From contig RZUM01000002.1 in NCBI GenBank assembly GCA_004193205.1, positions 1,054,001 to 1,118,000 on the forward strand: 64,000 bases of DNA. Direction: 5' to 3'. Below, one piece after another: positions 35,946 through 45,460 of this stretch (the first letter of the stretch is position 1; every line of letters begins with the position of its first letter). The DNA is from Gordonia sediminis. GTDB taxonomy: Bacteria; Actinomycetota; Actinomycetes; Mycobacteriales; Mycobacteriaceae. The position numbers and the translations under genes are program-made. The notes beneath the pieces were generated by a model that saw nothing but the letters and a program-made list of their open reading frames with translations, searched no databases and was not told the origin of the DNA.

Positions 35946-38900
35946 TGCTGTGCCCTCCAGGCCGCCCCGAGAGAGGCGAGCATGTCGTCGCTGAGGCCGG
36001 ACGCGGTCATCGGGGCGGTGTCACCGGCGGTGTCGGACCGCACGTCTCCGCCATCGAGAGCCGCCGGCCCGACTGCGTCGACTGCCGCGGCGAGTTCGGC
36101 GATCGTGTAGTGGTCGAAAATCTGTTGGGGTGTCAGGGCGATCCCTTCGGCGGCGGCCCGTGCGGCCCACTGGATGGAGATCACGCTGTCCCCACCGACC
36201 GCGAAGAAGTTGTCGTCGCGGCCGAGGCCGTCCACACCGAGTAGCTCCGACAGGATCGCCACGAGGCGCTCCTCGGTCGGGGTCTGCGCGCCGCCGCCGG
36301 CGGTGGCGGCGGTCGCGATCACGGTCGGAGCGGGTGGGGTGTCGGTGTACGGGTCGGTGACCCGGGAGCCGGGGGCGAGTGCGGCCAACGACTCCGACAG
36401 AGCCGCAGGCGCTCCCGCCTCGGTGACCACCCATTCGCGGACCGAGCCGAGATCGGTGATCCCGGTGTGCTGCAGGGCCGCGAGAGTCCGCGGGCCCGCC
36501 TGCACGCGCCGCGGTCGTTCGGCGACGATGAGCTCCACCAGCCGGGCCGGGTCCTCGCCGTGGCGGTCCGGGGTGATCAGCCCGGGCAGCGGCGGAACGA
36601 CCACCGCCGACAGCGCGGTGTCCGCAGCGTCGGCGAGGGTCTCGAGCATCGCGACGAAGCCCGCGGCCATCGCCGCCACGTTGTCGGGTTCGTAGAGGTC
36701 GGCCGCGGCGACGAACCGGCCGTCGATGCCGCCGTCCTCGGTGACGGCGAGGTTCACGTTGAGGTCGAGGAAGGAGGTGTCCTGCTCCACCGGCAGCAGC
36801 GCCACCGTGGTGCGTCCCGCCTCGTCGAGGGGGCGCCCCTCGCTGTTCTGATCACGGTCGCGGAAGTGAATCATGCTCTGGAACAGCGGGTTGCGGGACC
36901 GGGTGCGGCGCGGGTTGAGGGCCTCGACGAGACGTTCGATCGGGACGTCCTGGTGTGCGAATGCGTCCAGGACGGTGTCGCGTTCCCGACCGATGAGTTG
37001 GCGCAGTGTCGGATCGCCGTCGGTGCGGGTACGCAGCGCCACCATGTTGGCGTACAGCCCGACCACGCCGTCCGTGCCCGGATCGATGCGCCCCGCGACC
37101 GGGGTGCCGATCGCGATGTCGTCACCGCCGCCGAGACGTGTCAGCAATCCGGTGAGCATCGCGGTGAGCGTCATGAACTCGGTGGCGCCGCAGTCGTCGG
37201 CAACGCCGCGCACGCGCCGGCGGGTCGTCGGGGAGACGACGAAATCGGCGAGTACCGACCTCGTGGACAGAGCCTGTGGTCGTGGATGGTCGGTGGCCAC
37301 GGTGATCTCGTCGGGTTGCCCGGCGAGCGCACGGCGCCAGTGGTCGATCTCGGCGCGACCGAACTCCGCGGGGCCCTCGGAGACCGCGGCGTCCGCGCCC
37401 GCTGGGAACACCCGATGCTGCCAGACGGCGAAGTCGGTGTAGGTCAGGCTAAGTGGCGCGAACTGCGGAAACGCCCCGGCGGTGCGCGCGCGGTAGGCGG
37501 TGATCAGATCACGAACAATCACGTCGACGGACCCGTGGTCGATCACCAAGTGGTGGACCATGACCGACAGCACATGTGATTTGTCGCCTTGGCGCACCAG
37601 TGTGGCTGCGACGAGGGGTGCGACCGACAGGTCGAAGACGCGCGTGCGGGCGGCAGCCAGCGCCCGGTCGCGATCCTCGGCGGTCGCCACCTCCACTATG
37701 GGCAGGTCGATCTCGACGGTGTCGGCGATTCGGGCGGTCGGCAGCCCGGCGCGGTCGACGAAGGTGGTCCGCAGCGCATCGTGGCGCGCGAGAACATCGG
37801 CCAGGGCGGTGTGCAGTGCCCCGGTGTCCAGCGGCCCGTCGATCCGCAGCGCGAGAGGAATGTTGCCGGCGGCGGCCGGCCCCTCGAAGCGATGCGCGAA
37901 CCACATCGCCAACTGCGCGTAGGACAACGGGATCGGATCGGGTTGCGCTGCATGGCCCAATGTCGGCCGACCGCCGAGGCCGATCGCGGTCGGGTCGATC
38001 GCGGTCGGGTCGGCGGTGACCGTGTCGCCACCGAGGTCGGTGGGGTCGCCCAGGTCGCCCAGTTCGTCGAGGTCGATGCCGTATTCGTCGCGCACCGCGG
38101 TGTTTACGGCGGCGGCAAGCCCGGTCACGGTCGGATTGTCCAGCGGCAGCCGGACATCCACATCGACACCGAATTCGGCGCTCAGGATGGTGACCAGGCG
38201 GGCCGCGAGCAGGGAATGCCCACCGAGGTCGAAGAAGGAGGAACCGGCCGTGATGTCGTCAGTGCCGAAGATCTCCGCGTAGACCGCCGCGATCCGCTTC
38301 TCGGTGGGCGTCTGCGGGGCCCGATCCGACCGGGAGGCGGACGCCGGGATCGGCAGTGCGTCACGGTCGAGCTTGCCGTGCACGGTCAGCGGCACCTCGT
38401 CGATGACGGCGATCGCCGAGGGCACCATGTGGTCGGGCAGAACCACGCGGGCGTGGGCGGTCACGTCGTCGATGTCGAGATCGTGTGCGGCGTGAGGTTC
38501 GGCGATCACGTAGGCGACGAGCCGTGCTCCGGTGTCGGCGGTGTCGACGAGGACCAGGGCGTGCGCGACGTCAGGGTGACCGGCCAGACCGGCCTCCACC
38601 TCGCCGAGTTCGATCCGGTAGCCGCGAACCTTCACCTGTTCGTCGGCGCGGCCGACGAACTCGAGGTCTCCGTCGGCGTTACGGCGTGCGAGGTCGCCGG
38701 TGCGGTAGAGTCGGCCGCCGTCGGTGAACGGGTCGGCGACGAACCGGGCGGCGGTGTGCGTGGACCGTCCGAGATAGCCGCGCGCGAGTTGCGTTCCACC
38801 GAGATAGATTTCGCCGACGACGCCGTCGGGGACGAGGTGCAGGCCGGCGTCGAGCAGATAGCTGGTGACGTTGGTGTTCGGTGTCCCGATGGGCACGATG

Positions 38901-41284
38901 GCGTTGCCCTGCGGCCGGTCGACCGGATAGTGGGTGGCGGCCACGACCGCCTCGGTGGGACCGTAGTTGTTCGACAGCGCGGCGTCGAAGGTGGTGGTGA
39001 AGGCGTCGGCGACCTCGCCGGCGAGCGCCTCGCCACCCACCGGCACGGTGCGCAGCATGGTCCACTGTTTGACCTCGGGCACCATCAGCAGCGTGGAGAG
39101 CAGGCTGGGCACCATGTGCATCACGGTGACCCGTTGCCGGACCAGCAGATCGGCCATGTAGCCGATGTCGCGCAATGCGTCGGGTTTCGGGATGACCAGG
39201 GTGGCGCCGACGGCGAGGGTGCAGAAGATCTCGAACATGGAGGCGTCGAAGCTGACCGACGAGGTCTGCACCAGACGATCCGCCGGGGAGAGCACCTCGC
39301 CGGCACCGAAACCGATGAGATGATCCGCGATCGCGTCGTGGGCCACCGGCACGCCCTTGGGGGTCCCGGTGGAACCGGAGGTGTAGATGACGTAGGCGAG
39401 GTTGCCCGGACGCAGCGGCGACCGGCGTTCGGCGTCGGTCGGTGCCCGGTCGAAGGCAGGGCCGGCCGCATCGGCCTCGACCTCCGCGCGAGGAAGGTCG
39501 ACGGCGTCGAGGACTAGTCGCGGTGCGGCATCGGAGATCAGGAACGCGGTGCGGTCGTCCGGGTAGGTGGGATCGATGGGAAGATAGGCGGCGCCGCTCT
39601 TCAGCACGGCGAGCGCGGCGATGACGAAGCCGACCGAGCCACCCATCCGCAGGCCCACGATGTCCTCGGGGCCGACACCGGATCGGATCAGCCAGTGCGC
39701 CAGCCGGTTCGATCGGTTGTCGAGGTCGGCGTAGGTGAGTGTCTCGTCGTCGGCGACGAGCGCCTCGTGGTCGGGTCGGGCGGCCACGGTGTCGGCGAAC
39801 AGGTCGACGAGGGTGACCTCGGCGCGGGGGGACGTGGGTCCGGCCGACGCCGCGAGGACACGGGCGCGGGCGGCGCGATCGAGCAGTTCCAGGTCGCGGA
39901 TCGGCCGGTGCGGCTCGGCGATCGCGGTGCACAACAGGTGTAGATACGTGTCGATGAGTCCTGCGGCGATCTCGTCGGTGAAAAGCCTCGTGTCGTATTC
40001 GAGTTCGAGGACCGGTCGGTCGCCGCCGACCACTCCGAACTCGAGCGGGAGTTGCCCGTTGGGGACGGTCAGCTCGTCGAGGTGGGTCGCGGTGATCCCC
40101 GAGAGGGCCAGTCCCTCGGTGGCGCCGCGCGCGCTGACGCTGACCGCGACGAGCTGGGTGAGGCCGTCACCGCCGACGCGTTCGGGATTCACCGCGCCGA
40201 CGACCGCGTCGATCGGCGTGCTCTGATGCGCGAAGGCCGCCAGCAGGTTCCGACTCGTGGATGCGGTGAGCGCCTCGAAGGAGTCGGTGGACCGCGGCCG
40301 CGTACGCAGCAGCAGGGTGTTACCGAAATAGCCGATGAGGCCGGCCCCCGCGGCGGGCCGATGGGTGACGGGGACCGCGATCACGACGTCGTCGGCACCG
40401 GTCAGCCGGTGCAGGAGGGCGCCGGTGGCCGCCACGTGCACGGTGAACGGGGTGACCGACACGGCGCGGGCGAAAGTCTCGATCTGCCGGGACAATTCGT
40501 TCGGGATCGATCTGGTCATGCGCGCACAGGGCGGACCTGTCACCTCCCGGACCGGTGCGAGATCCAGTGGTTCGGGCAGCGGCGTCAGTTGCTCGCGCCA
40601 GAACTCGAGATCCGCGGCGGCAGTCGCGGGATCCGGGTCGGGCAGATCGGCGTACTGGCGGGCGAGGCCCGGCAACGGCGTCGCGCCGTCGAGCGCGTTG
40701 TATCGGGCGTTGAGTTCTGAGAACAGCACCGGCCACGAGTCGTCGTCCCAGGCGATGTGGTGCACGGTCAGCAGCAGGACGTGCGCGTCGTCGGCGAGTC
40801 GGACGAGAAGCAGCCGCAGCGGGTATTCGGCGGTGAGATCGAAGGGGGTCCCGAACTCGCGGCGGGACAGCACCCGCAGGCGGCGATCCTGGGTTCGGCC
40901 GATCAGCGAGCTGATGTCGGCGGTGTACCAGGGCGCAACTGCTGCGGTGTGGTGCCGTGCCAGGGGTTCCCCGTCGGGGCCCAGTTCGTAGGTGGTTCGC
41001 AAGATCTCGTGCCGCGCGACGACCTCGTCGAAGGCTCCTCGGAGGCGGTCCCGGTCGAGCGGACCGTCGAGGCGCAGCGCGACCCCGACATTGAGGCTGG
41101 TGTCCGACCGGTCGCGGTGCGAGGAGAACCAAAGCCGCCGCTGCGGCACCGACAGCGGGCTCGTCGAGCCCTCCGGACGGCGTTCGGTCGTGACGAGAAC
41201 GTCTCCCGTGCTGCTCGCGAGGCCGTCGGCCTCGAGTCGCTTGCGCAGCAGTTCTTTTCTACGAAGAAGGTGTCCGTCAGACAT
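35942..41284 (-). CDS. mbtE: Siderophore NRPS, C-A-T-C-(A remnant)-T (MbtE-like)
   Basis: A 1780-residue synthetase. First module: condensation domain with HHIAWDDDSW, adenylation domain with YTSGSTGTPKGV and FDASMFEIF, carrier with LGGHSLLAARL. Second module: an intact condensation domain (HHLVIDHGS), then only about 110 residues that read like the middle of an adenylation domain (ITDLGSVREWVVTEAGAP ... LAPGSRVTDPY), then a carrier with VGGDSVISIQW. The second carrier must therefore be loaded by another protein or serve ester formation with the polyketide unit. MbtE of mycobacteria is of similar size. An iron box lies 15 bp before the ATG. Confidence 0.87.
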   Translation of the reverse strand: MSDGHLLRRKELLRKRLEADGLASSTGDVLVTTERRPEGSTSPLSVPQRRLWFSSHRDRSDTSLNVGVALRLDGPLDRDRLRGAFDEVVARHEILRTTYELGPDGEPLARHHTAAVAPWYTADISSLIGRTQDRRLRVLSRREFGTPFDLTAEYPLRLLLVRLADDAHVLLLTVHHIAWDDDSWPVLFSELNARYNALDGATPLPGLARQYADLPDPDPATAAADLEFWREQLTPLPEPLDLAPVREVTGPPCARMTRSIPNELSRQIETFARAVSVTPFTVHVAATGALLHRLTGADDVVIAVPVTHRPAAGAGLIGYFGNTLLLRTRPRSTDSFEALTASTSRNLLAAFAHQSTPIDAVVGAVNPERVGGDGLTQLVAVSVSARGATEGLALSGITATHLDELTVPNGQLPLEFGVVGGDRPVLELEYDTRLFTDEIAAGLIDTYLHLLCTAIAEPHRPIRDLELLDRAARARVLAASAGPTSPRAEVTLVDLFADTVAARPDHEALVADDETLTYADLDNRSNRLAHWLIRSGVGPEDIVGLRMGGSVGFVIAALAVLKSGAAYLPIDPTYPDDRTAFLISDAAPRLVLDAVDLPRAEVEADAAGPAFDRAPTDAERRSPLRPGNLAYVIYTSGSTGTPKGVPVAHDAIADHLIGFGAGEVLSPADRLVQTSSVSFDASMFEIFCTLAVGATLVIPKPDALRDIGYMADLLVRQRVTVMHMVPSLLSTLLMVPEVKQWTMLRTVPVGGEALAGEVADAFTTTFDAALSNNYGPTEAVVAATHYPVDRPQGNAIVPIGTPNTNVTSYLLDAGLHLVPDGVVGEIYLGGTQLARGYLGRSTHTAARFVADPFTDGGRLYRTGDLARRNADGDLEFVGRADEQVKVRGYRIELGEVEAGLAGHPDVAHALVLVDTADTGARLVAYVIAEPHAAHDLDIDDVTAHARVVLPDHMVPSAIAVIDEVPLTVHGKLDRDALPIPASASRSDRAPQTPTEKRIAAVYAEIFGTDDITAGSSFFDLGGHSLLAARLVTILSAEFGVDVDVRLPLDNPTVTGLAAAVNTAVRDEYGIDLDELGDLGDPTDLGGDTVTADPTAIDPTAIGLGGRPTLGHAAQPDPIPLSYAQLAMWFAHRFEGPAAAGNIPLALRIDGPLDTGALHTALADVLARHDALRTTFVDRAGLPTARIADTVEIDLPIVEVATAEDRDRALAAARTRVFDLSVAPLVAATLVRQGDKSHVLSVMVHHLVIDHGSVDVIVRDLITAYRARTAGAFPQFAPLSLTYTDFAVWQHRVFPAGADAAVSEGPAEFGRAEIDHWRRALAGQPDEITVATDHPRPQALSTRSVLADFVVSPTTRRRVRGVADDCGATEFMTLTAMLTGLLTRLGGGDDIAIGTPVAGRIDPGTDGVVGLYANMVALRTRTDGDPTLRQLIGRERDTVLDAFAHQDVPIERLVEALNPRRTRSRNPLFQSMIHFRDRDQNSEGRPLDEAGRTTVALLPVEQDTSFLDLNVNLAVTEDGGIDGRFVAAADLYEPDNVAAMAAGFVAMLETLADAADTALSAVVVPPLPGLITPDRHGEDPARLVELIVAERPRRVQAGPRTLAALQHTGITDLGSVREWVVTEAGAPAALSESLAALAPGSRVTDPYTDTPPAPTVIATAATAGGGAQTPTEERLVAILSELLGVDGLGRDDNFFAVGGDSVISIQWAARAAAEGIALTPQQIFDHYTIAELAAAVDAVGPAALDGGDVRSDTAGDTAPMTASGLSDDMLASLGAAWRAQQ

Positions 41285-41298
41285 ACTCGACAGTCTAC

Positions 41299-41317
41299 AT
41301 AGGTAAGCCTAACCAAT
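41299..41317. promoter_or_regulatory. Iron box upstream of the MbtE-like NRPS gene
   Basis: On the minus strand ATTGGTTAGGCTTACCTAT agrees with 15 of 19 bases of the IdeR consensus. It lies between the MTB12-like gene and the NRPS gene, so the two NRPS genes have their own iron-controlled promoter inside the larger leftward run. Confidence 0.82.
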
Positions 41318-41328
41318 CTCATTGGGTT

Positions 41329-42249
41329 CTACAGCGAGCAGGGAATCTGGGCGTAGGCGCCGATGTCGCAGATGGAACGGTTGGAGAGCTTCCACTGGCC
41401 GCCCTGCCACACCCAGTAGAGCGGCATCTGTGCGGGATTCCAACCGGGCGAACGCAATTCCAGGGTTGCCTTGAGGGTGTTGCCGGTGACGGTGACCGGG
41501 CCGGTGACCCGATAGGTGAAGCCGAGCGGCTTGAAGCGCTGCAGGACGGCGACGATCGGCTGAGCCTGCCGGACCGCTCGCGCGCCACCCTCGAGTCGCT
41601 GCGCCTTCTGTGCGGTCGATCCACCGCCGACGAGAGTGTCGAGATCATTCTGCAACTGCGCCGCGGTCGGGGTAGGACGCTGCTGAGCGGCGCTCTGCTG
41701 CTGGGCCGTCGTCTGCTGCTGGGTGGTACCCGGTGCCTCCGGCACGCCCTGGGCGGCCGGCGCACCCGGCAGCATCCCGCCGCCCGTGGCGCCGCCGCCG
41801 GCGGGGAGATCCGCGCTGCTCCCCTCGGCGGGCGCGGCGGCTGTCGGCGGGGCCGGCGACGGAGATGCCGCCGCGGTGGACTGCAGTGGCGCCCCGGCAG
41901 GCTCGGCCACCGGTGGTGCTGCGGCCTGTGCAGACCCGAGGTTGACCACGGTCGGCTGCGCGCTTGCGGCCGTGTTACGGTCGCCGAGATCCGACAACAG
42001 CAGACCCACAACGCCGATCGTCACGATCACCGACGAGATGATCGCCGCCACGCCCCCGGCCATCATGACCGTCGGCCAGTGCACGCCGCCCCGGTCGGGT
42101 GCCGATGACTGCTCGGCGACGCTCCGGTCCTCTTCTCGTGCCGCATCGTCGCCGACAGAGGTCGGCGAGTCGATCGGCCCGGTTTCTGTGTCGTCGTAGC
42201 CGGTCGGCATCGGCGACGGTGGGCCCGGCGACCCGGTGGTGGGTGACAA
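41329..42249 (-). CDS. Membrane-anchored MTB12-like protein in the siderophore locus
   Basis: A 306-residue protein with a ~60-residue acidic cytosolic start, one membrane helix (VMMAGGVAAIISSVIVTIGVVGLLL), a 100-residue Ala/Pro/Gln-rich linker, and a C-terminal domain of ~115 residues. That domain (TAAQLQNDLDTLVGGGSTAQKAQRLEGG ... YWVWQGGQWKLSNRSICDIGAY) resembles the low-molecular-weight antigen MTB12 family, whose function is unknown. It should sit outside the membrane. TTG start with AAAGGA upstream. It lies between the polyketide synthase and NRPS genes, 61 bp after the former, so co-expression with siderophore synthesis is likely. A role in secretion or iron exchange is only a guess. 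Confidence 0.78.
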   Translation of the reverse strand: MSPTTGSPGPPSPMPTGYDDTETGPIDSPTSVGDDAAREEDRSVAEQSSAPDRGGVHWPTVMMAGGVAAIISSVIVTIGVVGLLLSDLGDRNTAASAQPTVVNLGSAQAAAPPVAEPAGAPLQSTAAASPSPAPPTAAAPAEGSSADLPAGGGATGGGMLPGAPAAQGVPEAPGTTQQQTTAQQQSAAQQRPTPTAAQLQNDLDTLVGGGSTAQKAQRLEGGARAVRQAQPIVAVLQRFKPLGFTYRVTGPVTVTGNTLKATLELRSPGWNPAQMPLYWVWQGGQWKLSNRSICDIGAYAQIPCSL

Positions 42250-42310
42250 AAGAACATTCCTTTCAGTGAGTGTGATTGCCTCGACCTCGCTGGGTCAGGA
42301 TCGGATGCTG

Positions 42311-45300
42311 TCAGCGCATGAGTTCGACGATCTCGCGCAGCGAGGCGCCACCCAGGATCGCCTCGACCGGCACATCCTGTCCGAGCGCATTTTTGACGCG
42401 TCGGCGCAGGTCCAGCGCCTGGAGCGAATCGAGCCCGAATGCGACCAGCGGTGTGTCCGGATCGAGTTCATCGCCGGTTCCGGTCAGTCCCATGGCCGTG
42501 GCGAGTTCGGCCCGCAGGATGTCGCCGATCGACGCTGCCGCAGCCGGTCCTTCGGCGTCCGGCACCGATTGCACCGTGTCACGCTCGTCCATCGTTTCAT
42601 CGCCGGCGAGCGGCTCGGCCGGTGGGGTCGCGCGGCGCGGCGAAGCTGCGTGCTCTGGGATATCCGGCAGCACCGCCTGATAGCCGAACACGGTGAGCAG
42701 GTCACGCAATTCGGCCCAGTCGGCCGAGAGCACCACGCCGTCGGTGGCGAGGTCGGCGAGTCCGACGCGCAGCGCGGCGGCCGGGGCCATCGGGATCACT
42801 CCTGCGCCCTGTACCCGTGCGACACCGCCTTCGTCGAGGGGTCCCTGCACTTGCCAGAGTCCCCATTGGATCGCGGTCGCCGCGAACCCGTCGGCCCGCA
42901 GGTCGGCGGCGGTGATGTCGACCATGCGGTTGGCCATCGCGTAGAGGGCCTGTCCCCGGCCGCCCAGCGACGCCGCCAGTGACGAGCACAGCAGGACACG
43001 GAGACCGTCGGCGGCTGGTACGTGCGCGAGCACGCGCCGCGGGCCGGTCACCTTGGCGTCCCAGGTCTCGGCGATCTGGGTGCGGTCGACCCTGTCGATA
43101 GGGGTCTCGACGTAGTTCATCGCGGTGTGGATCATCATCGTCACCGGTTCCGGCAGTGCGGATGCCATCTGTTGCACCGCGGATTCGTCGGTGATGTCGC
43201 AGGCGATGACGTCGATCGCGGTGCCGGTCTGGGCACGCAGCGCGTCGAGTCGCCGCGCGGTCTCGGGTGTGCCACCCGACCGACTGAGCAGGGTGATCCG
43301 GCCCGCGCGGTCGGCCGCCGTCGCGTAGTGGCGGCAGAACTCCATCCCGAGTTTGCCGGTGCCGCCGGTGATCAGGATGTGCCGGGTGTCCGGGGAACTC
43401 ACGTGGTCCGCGGGCCGGGCCGGCTCCAGTCGTTTGGCGTAGAGGGTGCCGCCGCGCTGTGCCAGCTCGGGTTCGTCGGCGACGTGGACGGCGGAGATCA
43501 CCCGATCACCCACCGGCACACCGGATGTCGGGTCGAGATCGAGGTGACGGAACCGGACGGTCGGGTATTCGGCCGCCGCGCAGCGCAACGCGGCTGTGAT
43601 CGGACCGTGCAGCGGATCGGGTACCGGATCGTCGTCGGTGACCTGTTCCCCACCGATCGTCACCCACCAGAACTGTTCCGGCAGCGTCTCGAGGCCGGCG
43701 CGCCACCCGGCGTCGGCGAGCACCTGTGCGAGCAGTTCGGCCGCTTCGTCGGGTTTGGTGCCGGTCGGGCCCACCAGCAGGACGGCCGTGTCGATGTCGT
43801 CCGGGGATGCGCCGGGATCGTCGACGATTCGCGCCACCGCCCCCTGCCCGGCGGCGGCCGCGCAGATCTCGGCACCCGGTCCGTCGCACTGACCGGTGGG
43901 GTCGAGAACGGCGATTGTTCTCGGTGCCAGTAGTTTCCGTCGCTTGAGTGGCTGCCATCGACTGACCAGTCGTTGCACGTCGCCACCCGACCGCGCGGTC
44001 GCCCACTCGGATGAGTTGACCTCGTCGGTCATGCCCGCATCGCGGTCTGCCCACAGATGCATGCGGCGCATCACGGTGTTGGGGAATCCCTCCAGCGGAA
44101 ACCACCGCGGCCCGTCGTCATCGACTGCGAGTGCGTCCCAGCGGAACCCGGTGTCGGCCACCGCGAGGGTAGCGAGGCTGCGGGTGAACTCCTCGAGACC
44201 GCGGGCGTCGCGGCGCGAGGAGCCGATGACCGGCCGGTCGGCCGGGCTCGCCTCGTCGAGGCCGGACAACGTCTCGGCCACGGCGAGGATCAGGGTGGGA
44301 TGTTCGGACAGTTCGATGAAGAAGTCGGCACCGTGCCCGGTGACGGATTCCGCGACCGCCTTGTCGAACCGGACCCGGTTGCGCAGGTTCCAGAACCAGT
44401 AGTCGCCCAACGTCATCGACTCGTCGACCGCTTCGCCGAGGGTGGCGCCGATACACGGGAGGTCGCCGGGCAGCATCCGCTCGTGTTCGAGGTAGGTACC
44501 AAGCGCCTCGATGAAGGCCGGCTGGTAGTCGCTGACCACGCTGGTGTGCGCCGGGTACTCGACCCGGATCTCCTTGGCGAACTTCCCTTGTGCGGTGAGC
44601 ATTTCCACGATCTCGAGGACCGACTCGCGGCGACCGGAGACGCACAGGATGTGTGCGGAGTTCACCACCGAGAGTTGCGCCCAACCCGAATGGCGGGCCA
44701 ACATCGCCTCGCATTCGTCGATGTCGATGCCGACCACCGCCATGGTGTGCCCGCGCGGGGACAGTTCGTGGACCAGGCGGGCGCGAACGGTGACGATGGC
44801 CAACGCATCCGACAGCGTCATCGCCCCGCTGCGGTAGGCCGCCGCGATCTCACCCTGGCTGTGCCCCAGCGTCATCGCGGGCACCGCACCGGCGGCATCC
44901 CACATCGCGGTGAGCCCGACCATCTGCATGAACAGGCCCGGCTGGACCACTCGGACGTCGCGAACCGCGGGGTCGTCGTCGGCGAGGTCGCCGAGGACGT
45001 AGTCGCGGGGCGAGGACCCGAACAGCCGCAGCGACTGCTCGTGGCAGGCGTCGACGGCCCGACGAAACGGCTCGGACCGGTCGTAGAACCGCCGGCCCAT
45101 CCCGGGTCGCTGGCTGCCCTGCCCGGGATAGGTGTAGGCGACCCGACGCCCGGTCGCCGCGCCGGCCCCCCGGATCACTGCCGGATGCGGACGATCGTGC
45201 GCCAGCGAGTCGAGCGCCTCGACGAGTTCGGCGGTATCGGTGACGGCGGCGAGCGCGCGATACCGGCGCGCCGGCCGCGTCCTCAGCACCTGCGTGGCGA

Positions 45301-45460
45301 TCGCCTCGGCGGGGACGTCGGGGTGGGTGCGCGCGTAGTCACGTAGCGCCGCGGCCTCCGCCGTGAGCAACTCGGCCGCATCCGAGGAGACCAGCACCGG
45401 GATGCGGCCGTCGGGCAGACGGTAGGAGGCGGCGGGTGAGGATGATGTGTTCTCAGACAT
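42311..45460 (-). CDS. mbtD: Polyketide synthase, AT-KR-ACP (MbtD-like)
   Basis: A 1049-residue protein lacking its own ketosynthase. The acyltransferase has YPGQGSQRPGMG and GHSQGE near residue 200; its specificity region reads YPAH rather than the usual malonyl HAFH or methylmalonyl YASH. The ketoreductase has TGGTGKLG and a catalytic region ending ALYAMANRM, and the carrier has FGLDSLQALDLRRR near the end. With the separate ketosynthase encoded upstream this reproduces the split MbtC/MbtD system that makes the beta-hydroxyacyl linker of mycobactin. It overlaps the ketosynthase gene by 8 bp. Confidence 0.9.
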   Translation of the reverse strand: MSENTSSSPAASYRLPDGRIPVLVSSDAAELLTAEAAALRDYARTHPDVPAEAIATQVLRTRPARRYRALAAVTDTAELVEALDSLAHDRPHPAVIRGAGAATGRRVAYTYPGQGSQRPGMGRRFYDRSEPFRRAVDACHEQSLRLFGSSPRDYVLGDLADDDPAVRDVRVVQPGLFMQMVGLTAMWDAAGAVPAMTLGHSQGEIAAAYRSGAMTLSDALAIVTVRARLVHELSPRGHTMAVVGIDIDECEAMLARHSGWAQLSVVNSAHILCVSGRRESVLEIVEMLTAQGKFAKEIRVEYPAHTSVVSDYQPAFIEALGTYLEHERMLPGDLPCIGATLGEAVDESMTLGDYWFWNLRNRVRFDKAVAESVTGHGADFFIELSEHPTLILAVAETLSGLDEASPADRPVIGSSRRDARGLEEFTRSLATLAVADTGFRWDALAVDDDGPRWFPLEGFPNTVMRRMHLWADRDAGMTDEVNSSEWATARSGGDVQRLVSRWQPLKRRKLLAPRTIAVLDPTGQCDGPGAEICAAAAGQGAVARIVDDPGASPDDIDTAVLLVGPTGTKPDEAAELLAQVLADAGWRAGLETLPEQFWWVTIGGEQVTDDDPVPDPLHGPITAALRCAAAEYPTVRFRHLDLDPTSGVPVGDRVISAVHVADEPELAQRGGTLYAKRLEPARPADHVSSPDTRHILITGGTGKLGMEFCRHYATAADRAGRITLLSRSGGTPETARRLDALRAQTGTAIDVIACDITDESAVQQMASALPEPVTMMIHTAMNYVETPIDRVDRTQIAETWDAKVTGPRRVLAHVPAADGLRVLLCSSLAASLGGRGQALYAMANRMVDITAADLRADGFAATAIQWGLWQVQGPLDEGGVARVQGAGVIPMAPAAALRVGLADLATDGVVLSADWAELRDLLTVFGYQAVLPDIPEHAASPRRATPPAEPLAGDETMDERDTVQSVPDAEGPAAAASIGDILRAELATAMGLTGTGDELDPDTPLVAFGLDSLQALDLRRRVKNALGQDVPVEAILGGASLREIVELMR

